A stretch of 64,000 bases of DNA from Kribbella antiqua (GCF_004345665.1 NZ_SLWR01000002.1:434001-498000); one strand, 5' to 3'. Positions 33,581 to 43,276 are shown, counted from the first letter of the stretch. Numbers and translations: made by a program. Notes: generated by a model not told the origin, from the sequence alone.

Positions 33581-36356
33581 CGAGCAGCTCCGCGAGATGC
33601 ATCGCCGGAATGCCGGCCAGGTCGTCGAGCTGCACCCGACACGACATCCCGTCGGCGAGCACGACCGCGTCCGGGTGGGAGCGGACCGCTGGCAGCAGGT
33701 GGGTCTCGGCAACCGCGACCGATACCTCGTAATGCCCTTCCTCGACGCCGAAGTTGCCCGCGAGCCCACAACAACCGGGCACGCGGGTAACGCTTGCGCC
33801 GGCCGCCTTCAGCAGCGCTTCGTCCGCCTCCCACCCGAGTACGGCGTGATGGTGGCAGTGCGGCTGCGCGACGACCTCGACTCCGGTGAGATCCGGCAGC
33901 GGCAGCTCCAGCCGCGTCACCAGCTCCGCGAACGTGAGCACGCCCTCGGCGACGGTTCGCGCCTCTGGCAGGTCGGTCAGCTCCAGCAGGTCCGAGCGCA
34001 GCGTCGCAGTGCACGATGGCTCCAGCCCGACAACCGGGACGCCGCTGGCGACGTACGGCGCGAGAGTCCGGGCCGTCCGGGTCATGATCGCGGTCGCCTG
34101 GTCGAGTTGGCCTGTGGTCACCCAGGTCAGCCCGCAGCACGCGTGGTCCGAGATGACCCGCACGGTGAGCCCATGCCTCTCCAGGAAGGCAATGGCCGCC
34201 TGGCCCGATTGGGTGAAGAAGTGGTCGGTGAAGGAGTCCGCCCAGATCCAGACATCCGGGATCTCCTGACCGAGCTTCGCCGTGGCGGCGGACCGCTTCA
34301 ACGTCTTCGCGGCGAGCCTCGGGATGGATCGCCGCTGATCCATGCCGACAGTCTTCTTCGCCAGCTTCTCGAGCGGTTTCACCCGCAGGGAGGCGTTCGC
34401 CAGCGGCCCATAGGCGAACCGAACCCACTTCGGCAGCTGGCCAAGGAACCGGTGCGACCTCGGCCGCCGCGCGGTCGCACCAGGAGCGTCGTACTTCTGG
34501 TAAAGCGCTTCGGATTTGTACGTCGCCATGTCGACGCCGGTCGGGCAGTCGGACGCGCAGCCCTTACATGCAAGGCAAAGATCGAGAGCGTCGTGTACGG
34601 CGTCATCGCCCAGCCCGTGCACCACCGAGCCGTCGAGCGCCTCCTGCAGCACCCGGGCCCGGCCACGAGTGCTGTCCTTCTCGTCGCGGGTGGCCAGGTA
34701 CGACGGGCACATCACGCCGGTGGTTCTGGGAGCAACGCATCGGCCAACGCCGGTGCAGCGGTGGACAGCGGCGCCCAGGTCGCCCTTGTCGTGGATGAGC
34801 CGCAGGCCAGGTTTCTTCGGCGCTGTGACCGGCCGGACCGGACCGAGGTCGTCGGTGATCGACGCCGGGTTCACGATGTTGCCCGGGTTCATCAGGTTGT
34901 CGGGGTCGCAGATCTGCTTCGCCTTGGTGAACAGCGCGATCGAGTCCGCGTCGTACATCAACGGGAGCAGTTCGGAACGGACTCGGCCGTCTCCGTGCTC
35001 GCCGGACAGTGAGCCGCCGTACTCGGCCAGCTTGATGGCGCAGGCGGTCATGAACTCGCGGAACACGCGCGAGCTGGCTGGGTCGCCGTGCTGGAACGGG
35101 AAGTCGATGCGGCAGTGGATGCAGCCGTCGCCGAAGTGGCCGTACGGGTACCCGCGCAGGTCGTACGCCACCAGGAGTTCCTCGAAGTCGCGCAGCCACC
35201 TGCCGAGCTGCTCCGGCGGAACCGCCGCGTCCTCCCAGCCCGAGTGGGCCGGCGTGGGCAGCGAGCGACCGGCCAGCGCGGCGCCGTCCTCGCGGATACG
35301 CCACAGCGCCGCGGCCGCTCGCGGGTCGTCGACGAGCACGCTGTCGAGCGCGCCGCCGGCCACGCGCAACTGCTCGACAAGCTCGGGAGCGTCGACACCA
35401 GCCACCTCGACCAGCAGCCAGCCGCCACCCTTAGGAAGGGCCGGGACGGGCTTGCCCTTACCCCGCACGAGGTCGACGATCCGGGCGTCCATCCCCTCGC
35501 AGGCGATCAGCCGGCCGGGCGCGGCCGCGAGCAGAGTGGGTACGGCGTCGGCGGCCTCGGCCATGGTCTCGTAGCCGAGCACCACCAGCAGCCGGCCTGG
35601 CTCATCCTCCACCAGCCGGACCGTTGCCTCCAGCACCGTTGCCAGCGTCCCTTCGCTGCCGACCAGGAACCTGTCGATCCGGCGCCCGTTCTCCGGCAGC
35701 AAATGCTCCAGGCTGTAACCCGAGATCTGCCGCCCGAACCGCCCGAACGTCCGACGCACATGCGCCAGATGATCATCCGCCAACGCCGTCAACCTGGCCG
35801 CCGTCCCAGCGCCCGCCGTCGCGTCGCGGCCGAACGTGGCGGTCTCACCGTTGCCGAACAGGACCGTCAGGCCCTCGACATTGTCCGCGGTCCGCCCATA
35901 CCCCAGCGCCCTCGACCCGCACGCGTTGTTGCCGATCATCCCGCCGATCGTGCACCGCGTGTGAGTCGACGGGTCCGGCCCGAACCGCAGCCCGTACGGC
36001 GCCGCCGCCCGCTGCAACTCCGCATGCACCACCCCTGGATCAACCGTCGCCGTCCGGCTATCCGGGTCGATCGAGATCCGCCGCAGCCCACGGGTATCGA
36101 CCACGATCCCAGGCCCGACCGCGTTGCCGGCGATCGACGTACCCGCGCCGCGCATCGTCACCGGGACACCGAGTTCACGCGACACCTGCTGCACCAACGC
36201 CAGCTCATCGGTGTGCCGGGCGCGCACGACCACCTGCGGCACAACGCGATACAAGCTCGCATCGGCGGAGTACAGGGCACGCGCCAGCGTCGAATCGTCC
36301 ACCCGACTGACGCCGACCCGTCGCAGCGCAGCAGCGACCTCTTCAGCCTGTGTCAT
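33570..36356 (-). CDS. FAD-binding and Fe-S-binding 2-hydroxyacid dehydrogenase (D-LDH/GlcD-GlpC fusion type)
   Basis: 928 residues; the ATG at 36356 follows GGTGGAGG, while a GTG three codons earlier is possible. The FAD_binding_4 domain (about 35-255) has VTMRGAGTSIAGNAVGPG, and the C-terminal FAD-oxidase domain covers about 260-500. A ferredoxin-like region follows (CTGVGRCVAPRTTGVMCPS and CLACKGCASDCPTGVD, about 540-625). Two CCG cysteine domains close the protein (HACCGLTW and GCCGLAGNFG). The layout matches D-lactate or D-2-hydroxyglutarate dehydrogenases (YdiJ/Dld-II type). It should pass electrons to the quinone pool; the substrate is not fixed by sequence. Confidence 0.88.
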   Translation of the reverse strand: MTQAEEVAAALRRVGVSRVDDSTLARALYSADASLYRVVPQVVVRARHTDELALVQQVSRELGVPVTMRGAGTSIAGNAVGPGIVVDTRGLRRISIDPDSRTATVDPGVVHAELQRAAAPYGLRFGPDPSTHTRCTIGGMIGNNACGSRALGYGRTADNVEGLTVLFGNGETATFGRDATAGAGTAARLTALADDHLAHVRRTFGRFGRQISGYSLEHLLPENGRRIDRFLVGSEGTLATVLEATVRLVEDEPGRLLVVLGYETMAEAADAVPTLLAAAPGRLIACEGMDARIVDLVRGKGKPVPALPKGGGWLLVEVAGVDAPELVEQLRVAGGALDSVLVDDPRAAAALWRIREDGAALAGRSLPTPAHSGWEDAAVPPEQLGRWLRDFEELLVAYDLRGYPYGHFGDGCIHCRIDFPFQHGDPASSRVFREFMTACAIKLAEYGGSLSGEHGDGRVRSELLPLMYDADSIALFTKAKQICDPDNLMNPGNIVNPASITDDLGPVRPVTAPKKPGLRLIHDKGDLGAAVHRCTGVGRCVAPRTTGVMCPSYLATRDEKDSTRGRARVLQEALDGSVVHGLGDDAVHDALDLCLACKGCASDCPTGVDMATYKSEALYQKYDAPGATARRPRSHRFLGQLPKWVRFAYGPLANASLRVKPLEKLAKKTVGMDQRRSIPRLAAKTLKRSAATAKLGQEIPDVWIWADSFTDHFFTQSGQAAIAFLERHGLTVRVISDHACCGLTWVTTGQLDQATAIMTRTARTLAPYVASGVPVVGLEPSCTATLRSDLLELTDLPEARTVAEGVLTFAELVTRLELPLPDLTGVEVVAQPHCHHHAVLGWEADEALLKAAGASVTRVPGCCGLAGNFGVEEGHYEVSVAVAETHLLPAVRSHPDAVVLADGMSCRVQLDDLAGIPAMHLAELLASR

Positions 36357-36382
36357 CGCCTCCACCCTAACGGCGGATGGCT

Positions 36383-37408
36383 CTAGCCGCGCTTCCTCGG
36401 TGCCGCGGTGCTGCTGCGGACGACGAGAGACGTCTCGACGACGGTCTCCCGCGGTCGCATCTCCTGGCCCTCGACCCGACGTACGGCGGCCTCGACCGCG
36501 GACACACCCATGAGGCCGGGATCCTGTCTCACGCTGGTCAGGTCCACGGATGACAACCGTGCGATCAGCGCGTCGTCGAAGCCGGCCACGGACACATCGT
36601 CCGGGATCCGGACGCCGTTGCGGATCAGCGTATGGAGAAGGCCGACCGCCGCGTGGTCGTTCGGGGCGACGACAGCGGTCGGCAACTCACGGCGCTCGAG
36701 GAGCGTGCGCGCCGCCGCCGCGCCCACTTCCTCGAAGTAGTTGCCTTCGGTGTAGTCGCCTGGCATGGACACGATGTCCCCGGCCAACTCGAGGCGCTTG
36801 ACAGCACGCTCGTAACCGCGGCGACGGAGGGGACCGGGCGGCATCGAGGCGGGATCGACGTACGTGATCTGCCGGTGTCCCAGCTCGGCGAGATAGTCGA
36901 CGAGCTCCTCGATCCCTCTGTCGCCGGACGACCGTACGACGTCGTAGAACTGGTTGCGCCGGCCGTACCCCACGTCCACCACCGGAACCAGGCTTCGCTC
37001 GGCGACAGCTCTCAAGCCGGTGTGCTTGAGGTCGGAGCCGATGACGATCAGTGCGGCGCAGCGGTGGCCGAGCAGCTCCTCGACCGCCTGGTCGGTGCTC
37101 CGGGTCGCCGTCTGCGCGCTGAGCATGACGTCGTACCCACGCTCCGCGGCTGCCGGGTAGATCGCCTCGACGATCTCGGGCTCGGTCGAGTGGGCCGGGG
37201 CGAAGATGACACCGAGGTCTTTGCTGCGGGCGCGGCGCAGCGACCGCGCGGCGACATGCGGGCTGAAGCCGAGCTCCCGGGCTGCCTCGCGCACCCGGCG
37301 CCGGGTCTCGTCGCTCGCTCCCGGCGCATCCCGCAGTACCAGCGAGACGAGCTGCCGGGAGACGCCGACGTGAGCCGCGAGGTCAGCCATCGTCGGCGGA
37401 CGGGGCAC
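36383..37408 (-). CDS. LacI-family transcriptional repressor
   Basis: 341 residues. The GTG at 37408 has AAGGAG five bases upstream, whereas the longer GTG at 37426 has none, so 37408 is chosen. The N-terminal helix-turn-helix is MADLAAHVGVSRQLVSLVL, followed by a hinge and a periplasmic-binding-like sensor domain (DLGVIFAPAHSTEPE to the end). It is the last gene of the minus-strand cyclitol/sugar operon, 10 bases behind the isomerase gene. The CACGTG-core operators at 43.2-43.3 kb are its likely targets. Confidence 0.9.
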   Translation of the reverse strand: MPRPPTMADLAAHVGVSRQLVSLVLRDAPGASDETRRRVREAARELGFSPHVAARSLRRARSKDLGVIFAPAHSTEPEIVEAIYPAAAERGYDVMLSAQTATRSTDQAVEELLGHRCAALIVIGSDLKHTGLRAVAERSLVPVVDVGYGRRNQFYDVVRSSGDRGIEELVDYLAELGHRQITYVDPASMPPGPLRRRGYERAVKRLELAGDIVSMPGDYTEGNYFEEVGAAAARTLLERRELPTAVVAPNDHAAVGLLHTLIRNGVRIPDDVSVAGFDDALIARLSSVDLTSVRQDPGLMGVSAVEAAVRRVEGQEMRPRETVVETSLVVRSSTAAPRKRG

Positions 37409-37418
37409 TGAATCTCCT

Positions 37419-38291
37419 TCAGCCACTGATGAAGGCTAACCCCTTGTCGATCTCTGCCCGCATGAACGTGGCCGAGTCGCGGGCACGGTCCTCCCAAGCG
37501 AACACACACGAGGTCATGATCGTTTCCTCGCGATCAGCGAAGCCCAACTCGCCGAGCGTGGCGAAGAGCAGGTCCCAGTCCACCTCACCCTGTCCGATGT
37601 CGAGGTGCTGGTGGACCCGGGCGGTCGATCCCGGTGGATTCACGATGTAGCGCAGGCCGGACGAGGCGCGGTGGTCGAACGAGTCGGCCAGATGGAGGTG
37701 AGTCAGCAGCGGGCCGGCGTACTTCATGATCTCGGCCATGTTCCCGCCCATGTGGAAGGTGTGTGGGGCGCAATACAGGAAAGAGACGTACGGCGAGTTG
37801 ATGCCGCGGATCATGTCGATCGCGACGAGACCGTCCTCGACGAAATCGTCCGGGTGCGGCTCGAGCCGCAGCTGCACGCCCTCGCGCTCGAAGACCGGGA
37901 GCAGCTCTTCCATCGACTTCCAGAACATCGCTTCACTCCGGCTCGACTGCTCGGGTCGGCCGTTGAACTCCGAGTTCATGACGCTGCAGTCGAGGTCGAC
38001 GGTGAGCTGGATCGCGCGCTTCCAATACCGCACTGCCGCTTGCCGATCGTCCTCGTCAGGGCCCGACCAGCGATACAAAGGCAGGTGCGAGGCGATCTGC
38101 ACGCCGGCCGCGTCGAGCGCCTTCTTGAAGGACTTCACGGTGTCGTCGCCGGCGCGGGCGTGCAGGAAGAACGGGGTGAAGTCCTCGCGGGGGGACAACT
38201 CGATGTATTCGTAGCCCAGCTCGGCGACCAGACAAGGCAGCTCGAGCAGAGGCGTCGTACGGAACATGTAGGGGTCGAGCGCAACCTTCAT
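37419..38291 (-). CDS. sugar phosphate isomerase/epimerase-like TIM-barrel protein, copy 1
   Basis: 290 residues, AP-endonuclease-2-like TIM barrel. ATG at 38291 (MKVALDPYMFRTTPLLELP) overlaps the stop of the dehydrogenase gene by 4 bases; the frame runs on to 38408 inside that gene. Metal-site residues are suggested by LRLEPHPDDF, LYCAPHTFHMGG and LTHLHLADSFDHR. It is about 91% identical to the product of 51508-52371, differing mainly at the extreme C-terminus. It probably isomerises or dehydrates a keto-cyclitol or keto-sugar made by the adjacent dehydrogenase. Confidence 0.88.
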   Translation of the reverse strand: MKVALDPYMFRTTPLLELPCLVAELGYEYIELSPREDFTPFFLHARAGDDTVKSFKKALDAAGVQIASHLPLYRWSGPDEDDRQAAVRYWKRAIQLTVDLDCSVMNSEFNGRPEQSSRSEAMFWKSMEELLPVFEREGVQLRLEPHPDDFVEDGLVAIDMIRGINSPYVSFLYCAPHTFHMGGNMAEIMKYAGPLLTHLHLADSFDHRASSGLRYIVNPPGSTARVHQHLDIGQGEVDWDLLFATLGELGFADREETIMTSCVFAWEDRARDSATFMRAEIDKGLAFISG

Positions 38292-39262
38292 TCGGGTGTC
38301 CCTTCGTAGAGCGCCGGCTTGTCGCCAAGCACGACTGCGACGCGTTCGCCGGTTTCGAGAGATCGCACGCCCGCGTCGCAGACCACGGTGGCGGCGTAGC
38401 CGTCCCACGCACTCGGACCGATCGGCTGCGACGCCGTGTCAATCCATTCCTGGAATTCGGTGTCGAAGGCGGCGGAGAAGCGCTCCCGCCAATCAGCCAG
38501 AGCCGGGCTGGAGGCTGCCAGCGCGGCGGCACCGGACTCCCCCACGACCTCGCCGCGGATGTCGTAGCCGTAGCGGATGTTGACGCTTGTCTCGACATTG
38601 ACCAGTACGCCGCTCTCGGTCTCAACGACCATCAGCAGTGGATCCCGGAGACCGCCTCCGAGGCTGTTCTGCTTGGCCGGTACGACGCGGATCGCGGTGA
38701 ACTCCTCACCCAGCAACCAGCGGGTCACATCGAAGTCGTGGACGGCCGTGTCCACGATCGCCATCTCGCTGGTGTAGCTCTCTCCGACCGAAGGATTGCG
38801 ATGCGCCGAGTAGCAGATCAGCGGAGCTCCCACCTCGCCGGAGTCGATCCTCGCCTTGAGCTCTCGGTAAGAGGCGTCGTACCGGCGCATGAAACCGACC
38901 TGAACGAGCCGGCGACCGGCCGCAACCTCGGCGGCGATGATCCGCCGGCACGCCTCGGCCGTCGTCGCCAGCGGCTTCTCGCAGAACACCGGCTTGCCGG
39001 CCGCGATCGACGCCAGCACGAACTCTTCGTGCGTCGGTCCCCACGAGGTGACGAGTACGGCGTCCACCCGGCCGGAGCGGATCAGCTCCTGACCGCTGTC
39101 GAACACCTCGGCGTCCGGCAGGTCCCCGGCGACCTGCTTGGCCGCGTCGAGGTTGACGTCGGTGACGGCCGTGATCTCGGCCCCCGACAGCACCTGGCTG
39201 ATCCGGCGGATGTGCTCCGTCCCGATCATCCCGGTGCCGATGACTCCGATGCTCAACGTCAT
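38288..39262 (-). CDS. Gfo/Idh/MocA oxidoreductase, inositol 2-dehydrogenase-like
   Basis: 324 residues. The NAD-binding N-terminus (IGVIGTGMIGTEHIRRI) and the EKPLATTAEACRRIIAAE segment with the catalytic-site Lys are followed by QVGFMRRYDASY, typical of myo-inositol 2-dehydrogenases (IolG). The later DTAVHDFDVTRWLLG segment carries Asp and His of the active site. It probably oxidises a cyclitol or pyranose to the 2-keto form. It lies 8 bases behind a TIM-barrel isomerase gene and overlaps the next one by ATGA. Confidence 0.87.
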   Translation of the reverse strand: MTLSIGVIGTGMIGTEHIRRISQVLSGAEITAVTDVNLDAAKQVAGDLPDAEVFDSGQELIRSGRVDAVLVTSWGPTHEEFVLASIAAGKPVFCEKPLATTAEACRRIIAAEVAAGRRLVQVGFMRRYDASYRELKARIDSGEVGAPLICYSAHRNPSVGESYTSEMAIVDTAVHDFDVTRWLLGEEFTAIRVVPAKQNSLGGGLRDPLLMVVETESGVLVNVETSVNIRYGYDIRGEVVGESGAAALAASSPALADWRERFSAAFDTEFQEWIDTASQPIGPSAWDGYAATVVCDAGVRSLETGERVAVVLGDKPALYEGTPE

Positions 39263-39270
39263 GTCTTCTC

Positions 39271-40194
39271 CTAGTAGGGCCAGCGACGGACGGGACCGAG
39301 TCCACAGCCGGTGTAGTAGCCGGCCGTGCGTGCGCCGATGGGAAGCGGTATGTGTGGTTCGACCGGGTAGAGGTCTTGCTCGATGACGCAGAAGATGTCC
39401 CGATCCAGCTGGCCGAGCGCCTCGATCAGCGGCGGCATGTCGGGCTCGCCGTACGGCGGTTCACACATCACCCCGAGCTTCACCGCCTCCGACAGCGGCA
39501 GCTTCTCGGCCACCGCCCTCGCCCGTACGGCGGGATCGACCGACTTGAGGTGGACATACGTGATCCGCTCGGGAAAGCGCTGGACCAGCGACAGGTTGTC
39601 GCCTTCGCAGTACGCGATGTGGCCCGTGTCCAGGCAGAGGTTGACCAGGTCCGGGTCAGTGTCTTCGAGGAACCGCTCGATGCGCTGCTGGGTGTCGACG
39701 TGCGTGTCGACATGCGGGTGGAAGACGAGCTTCACGCCATACGACTCGAAGAGATACCTGGCCAGCTCGTCGGTGCCGGTGACCAGGTTCTTCCATTGCT
39801 CCGGGTCGATGTCGGCTTCCTGAGTCGCCTCGCCGGTGTGCATATCCGTGTACTGCTCCGGCAGGTGCACCAGGTACTCGGCGCCGAGCGCGGCCAGCAG
39901 CTTGGCCTCCCGACCGAAGGCGTCTTTCGCCTTCTGCAGCGCGGCGGCTCCTTCGTGCAGCCCGGCGAAGACCGTGCCACCGCAGACGGACAGCCCGCGC
40001 TTGGCCAACTCGTCCTTCAAGCGCGAAGGGTCCTGCGGCATGAAGCCCTGCGGGCCGAGCTCGGTATGGACGTAGCCCACCGCGGCGATCTCGTCGAGGT
40101 AGACGTCCCAGGTCACCTGGTGCGGATCGCTGGCAAACCACACTCCCCAGGAGTCGGGGGCGGTACCGAGACGAAGCTTGGACAGGTCGGTCAC
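39271..40194 (-). CDS. TIM-barrel sugar isomerase, IolE/MocC-like
   Basis: 307 residues. The start GTAPDSWGVWFASDP resembles the first strand of inosose dehydratase-type proteins. CLDTGHIAYCEGD and YVHLKSVDP are typical metal-site segments of this superfamily. With the IolG-like dehydrogenase downstream it suggests a cyclitol pathway: oxidation, then dehydration or isomerisation. A real inosose dehydratase activity is not proven. The ATG at 40194 has an AAAGGAAAA site upstream. Confidence 0.8.
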   Translation of the reverse strand: MTDLSKLRLGTAPDSWGVWFASDPHQVTWDVYLDEIAAVGYVHTELGPQGFMPQDPSRLKDELAKRGLSVCGGTVFAGLHEGAAALQKAKDAFGREAKLLAALGAEYLVHLPEQYTDMHTGEATQEADIDPEQWKNLVTGTDELARYLFESYGVKLVFHPHVDTHVDTQQRIERFLEDTDPDLVNLCLDTGHIAYCEGDNLSLVQRFPERITYVHLKSVDPAVRARAVAEKLPLSEAVKLGVMCEPPYGEPDMPPLIEALGQLDRDIFCVIEQDLYPVEPHIPLPIGARTAGYYTGCGLGPVRRWPY

Positions 40195-40206
40195 AGTTTT
40201 CCTTTC

Positions 40207-40980
40207 TCAGGCGAGGGGCTTGCCTTGGCGGAACCGCTTGACACCTTCGGCGCCTTCGACGACCGCGGCCGTCAGCTCCTCGACGCTGGTGTCCTCGCGG
40301 GTGGTGTCGAGAATCTTGCGGCCGTGGTTCATCACGATGTGGCGATCGCACACCTTGTACGCGTGGTGCAGGTTGTGCGTGACCAGGACCGACGAGACGC
40401 CTTCGCTCTTGAGCTGGACCAAGTAGTTGAGCAGCGCCTCCGTCGCCCGTACGGCGAGCGCACTGGTCGGCTCGTCGAGGATCAGCAGCGAGCGCTTGAA
40501 GTGCACCGCGCGGGCGATGGCCACCGCCTGCGCCTGTCCACCGGACAGCGAACTCACCAACTGCTTGGCGCTCCTGATGCCCTCGATCGCGACGACGCTG
40601 TCGAGGATCTCGGTCGTGATCGCGTCCATCGCCCGCAGCTTCAGGAAGCCGAACCGGTTGGTGATCTCGCGGCCGGCGAAGATGTTCCGGGTGATCGACA
40701 TGGTCGGGACCAGCGCGGAGTCCTGGAAGATCGTCTCGACACCCCGCCGCTCGGTCTCGGGACGGGAGACCCGATTCACCTCCTCGCCGTCCCACACGTA
40801 GCGACCGCTGCTCATCGACACGACGCCGGACATGATCTTGACCAGCGTGGACTTGCCGGCGCCGTTGTCGCCGAGGAGACCGACGACTTCGCCCTTGCCG
40901 ATCTGGAACGACACATCCTTCAGCACCGTGTTCGGGCCGTAGTTCTTCGAGACGCCTTCCAGGCCGAGCAGCGTGCTCAT
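40207..40980 (-). CDS. sugar ABC transporter ATP-binding protein (single ATPase domain)
   Basis: 257 residues. The ATG at 40980 overlaps the permease stop by ATGA; the upstream extension of the frame is not coding. Walker A is GDNGAGKST, the signature is LSGGQAQAVAIARAV and Walker B is LLILDEPTSAL. It has one ATPase domain rather than the fused pair of RbsA. With the permease and receptor it forms a ribose/inositol-type (CUT2) importer. Confidence 0.9.
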   Translation of the reverse strand: MSTLLGLEGVSKNYGPNTVLKDVSFQIGKGEVVGLLGDNGAGKSTLVKIMSGVVSMSSGRYVWDGEEVNRVSRPETERRGVETIFQDSALVPTMSITRNIFAGREITNRFGFLKLRAMDAITTEILDSVVAIEGIRSAKQLVSSLSGGQAQAVAIARAVHFKRSLLILDEPTSALAVRATEALLNYLVQLKSEGVSSVLVTHNLHHAYKVCDRHIVMNHGRKILDTTREDTSVEELTAAVVEGAEGVKRFRQGKPLA

Positions 40981-42047
40981 GTCGCCTTGCCTTCCATGAA
41001 CTTGTTGAAGACCGCGGCGATGACGATCGCGACGCCGAGGAACAGCTGGACGTAGAAGCCCGGAGCGTTGCCCAGGACCAGACCGTTCTCGATCGTCAGG
41101 ATCAGAGCGCCGCCGACGACCATCCCGGTGACCGAGCCGCGCCCGCCGGTGAGCGAGCAACCACCGACGACGGCGGCCGCGATGGCGAGCAGCGTGTAGC
41201 TCTCCGTCGTACCGGGCTGCATCCCGGACGTACGGGCGACGTACAAGGACGAGGCGATGCCGACCATCACGCCGAGGAAGGCGAAGGCCTGCAGCCGCAC
41301 GGCTTTCGGCTTGATCGAGACGGCGGCCGCTGCGGCCGCGTTACCGCCGACCGCGAATACCTTGTTCCCGGCGCGATGCCGGTGCAGCAGGAACCAGGCC
41401 GCGATGCCGACGACCACCAGCCAGACCAGCTGCGAGCGGAAGTAGCCGTAGTTGCCGGCCATCAGATTGACCATGGTGTCGGTACGCACGCCGGGGAAGA
41501 ACGTCGCCGGGGTGTTTCCGTTGACATAGATGCTGACACCGGTCCAGAAGAACGACATCCCGAGCGTCGCGATGAACGACGGGATCTTCGTGCTGACCAC
41601 GATCAGTCCGTTGATCACCGCCACCGCGATGCCGACCGCGACGGTGGCGGCGAACGCGACCGGCCAGCCGGCGCTGTTCGCCGTACGGATGAAGACCACG
41701 CCGCAGAGCCCGATGGTCGCACCGATGGAGAGGTCGAATTCACCGGCGATCATCAGCACGCCCGCGCCGATGGCGAGGATCGCGAGGACCGGAATGTTCT
41801 GTGACAGTACGCCGGACAGGTTGTTGGAGTTGAGGAAGGCGAACCCGGCCGGGTTGACCAGCGAGGTGACGACGAAGCCGATCACGATCGCCAGATAGAC
41901 ACCGCTGATCTCCAGGGCGCCGCGGCCGCGCAGGTAATACAGGTTGTCTTTGAGTCGGTCGACGGTGGTCGCCGGCTGGCTGTCTGCCAGCCGGCGCCGT
42001 TCCGGAGCCGGCTCCTCCAACACCACGGGAGGTTCCTTGACGCTCAT
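40977..42047 (-). CDS. sugar ABC transporter permease (RbsC type)
   Basis: 356 residues with a cytoplasmic Pro- and Arg-rich N-terminus of about 45 residues and some eight to ten membrane helices. The family segments GEFDLSIGATIGLCGVVFIR and GGCSLTGGRGSVTGMVVGG are clear. It lies 8 bases behind the receptor gene. Confidence 0.92.
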   Translation of the reverse strand: MSVKEPPVVLEEPAPERRRLADSQPATTVDRLKDNLYYLRGRGALEISGVYLAIVIGFVVTSLVNPAGFAFLNSNNLSGVLSQNIPVLAILAIGAGVLMIAGEFDLSIGATIGLCGVVFIRTANSAGWPVAFAATVAVGIAVAVINGLIVVSTKIPSFIATLGMSFFWTGVSIYVNGNTPATFFPGVRTDTMVNLMAGNYGYFRSQLVWLVVVGIAAWFLLHRHRAGNKVFAVGGNAAAAAAVSIKPKAVRLQAFAFLGVMVGIASSLYVARTSGMQPGTTESYTLLAIAAAVVGGCSLTGGRGSVTGMVVGGALILTIENGLVLGNAPGFYVQLFLGVAIVIAAVFNKFMEGKAT

Positions 42048-42055
42048 CGGTTCTC

Positions 42056-43081
42056 CTACCAGCGGACGCCCTGGAGCGCCTTGTCCTCGAGGTTGGTCAC
42101 GGTGGACTTGTCGATCAGCGAGTTGCCGCCGGAGTTGACGTTGGCCGGCGAGAGCCCGAAGTCGAGGAAGAGCGCCGCCTCCATCACGGGCTGGAAGCCC
42201 TGCACATAGCCCTGCTGGTCGGCGGTGGCGATGATCCGGCCGGACTTGATCCCGGAGATGACCTGCGGCGAGGTGTCGAAGCCGACGATCGGGACCTTGA
42301 CCCCGGCCGCGTCCTCGGCCTGTACGGCGTTGCGGTGCGGCGTACCGCCGAGCGGGACGATCGCCTTGACGTCCTTGTTGGCGGTGAGCCAGGCCTGCAT
42401 CTTGTCCAGCGCCGGCGCATCCTCACCAGAGGTGCGCAGGTAGGTGCACTTGACGCCCTTGGCCTTGAGCACCGACTCGACGCCGCCACCGCGCTGGATC
42501 GCGTACTGCTGTGACGGTTCCTCGGCCGGGCAGAGCACCTTGTCACCGGCGGAAAGCTCGACACTCTCGACCAGCTTCTGGCCGACCAGCTTGCCGACCT
42601 CGACGAAGTCCTGGCCGACGAAGGCCTTCACACAATCCTTCGCCGGTCCGGTCGGCGGGACGTTGTAGGCGAACACCGCGACACCGGCCTTGCTCGCCTC
42701 GCAGGCGGCGTTCTCCCACGCCGGGTCGTTGAACGGGATGACCAACGCGGCCGGTTTGCTGGCCGCGCTGGCGTTGATGAGGTCGGTCATCTTGCCGGTC
42801 TCGCCGGCCGCGGTCTCGGCCTTCAGGGTGAGCTGCGAGACCTGGGCCGCGTCGTCGGCGCCCTGTTTGATCTGGTTCCAGAACGCGTCCTGGGACGGGT
42901 CGTAGTAGGTGATGAACTCGACGTTCCGATTCGTCGCGCGACCGCCGAAGCCGTCCTTGAGCGCTGCCGGGGAAGAGGCGTTCGCCGAGTCGGAGGAGTC
43001 GCAGGCGGTCAGTGCTCCCAGCGGCACGATCGCGACGGCAGCCAGCGCCGCCAGGCGCAGCTTGAACGAGGGAATGGACAC
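42056..43081 (-). CDS. sugar ABC transporter substrate-binding lipoprotein (RbsB type)
   Basis: 341 residues. Signal peptide with lipobox LTAC (Cys27), then a low-complexity linker and a periplasmic-binding-protein type I domain (FITYYDPSQDAFWNQIKQGA, GGTPHRNAVQAEDAAG, VGFDTSPQVISGI). First gene of the minus-strand operon; three CACGTG-core palindromes lie upstream. The ligand is inferred to be a cyclitol or monosaccharide from the enzymes encoded behind it. Confidence 0.9.
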   Translation of the reverse strand: MSIPSFKLRLAALAAVAIVPLGALTACDSSDSANASSPAALKDGFGGRATNRNVEFITYYDPSQDAFWNQIKQGADDAAQVSQLTLKAETAAGETGKMTDLINASAASKPAALVIPFNDPAWENAACEASKAGVAVFAYNVPPTGPAKDCVKAFVGQDFVEVGKLVGQKLVESVELSAGDKVLCPAEEPSQQYAIQRGGGVESVLKAKGVKCTYLRTSGEDAPALDKMQAWLTANKDVKAIVPLGGTPHRNAVQAEDAAGVKVPIVGFDTSPQVISGIKSGRIIATADQQGYVQGFQPVMEAALFLDFGLSPANVNSGGNSLIDKSTVTNLEDKALQGVRW

Positions 43082-43197
43082 CTTGGGTGAGCCTTTCTAG
43101 GGCGTCCGCCGCCGCAGCCCGGGGTCTGCGGAAGATGGCGATACGAGATGCCCGGCGCCGGCCGCCAGGGCTGTGACTGGTGTCACGGGCTCATGGA

Positions 43198-43213
43198 ACT
43201 GGCACGTGCTAGT
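43198..43213. promoter_or_regulatory. LacI-type operator, CACGTG core (site 1)
   Basis: ACTGGCACGTGCTAGT is a near-perfect 16-base palindrome. On the minus strand TTGACA at 43223-43218 lies just upstream, so the site overlaps the expected promoter of the importer operon. Confidence 0.65.
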
Positions 43214-43242
43214 CGCTGTCAAGATCTCGCATCCCCAGAATC

Positions 43243-43258
43243 ACTAGCACGTGCCAAT
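43243..43258. promoter_or_regulatory. LacI-type operator, CACGTG core (site 2)
   Basis: ACTAGCACGTGCCAAT is nearly the reverse of site 1; their centres are 45 bases apart. The site lies midway between the divergent genes. Confidence 0.65.
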
Positions 43259-43276
43259 TCCTTTGTGCGTTCGGTC

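Noticed and set aside
33597..36386. Two long plus-strand open frames over the FAD/Fe-S dehydrogenase
   Set aside because: Both are shadows; the minus-strand product has complete FAD and Fe-S motifs.
38288..39262. Assigning the gene symbol iolG
   Set aside because: The similarity is clear, but related dehydrogenases act on other cyclitols and sugars, and no core iol genes (iolB, iolC, iolD) are in the window.
39352..41055. A 567-codon plus-strand open frame over isomerase and ATPase genes
   Set aside because: Antisense shadow of three recognisable minus-strand genes.
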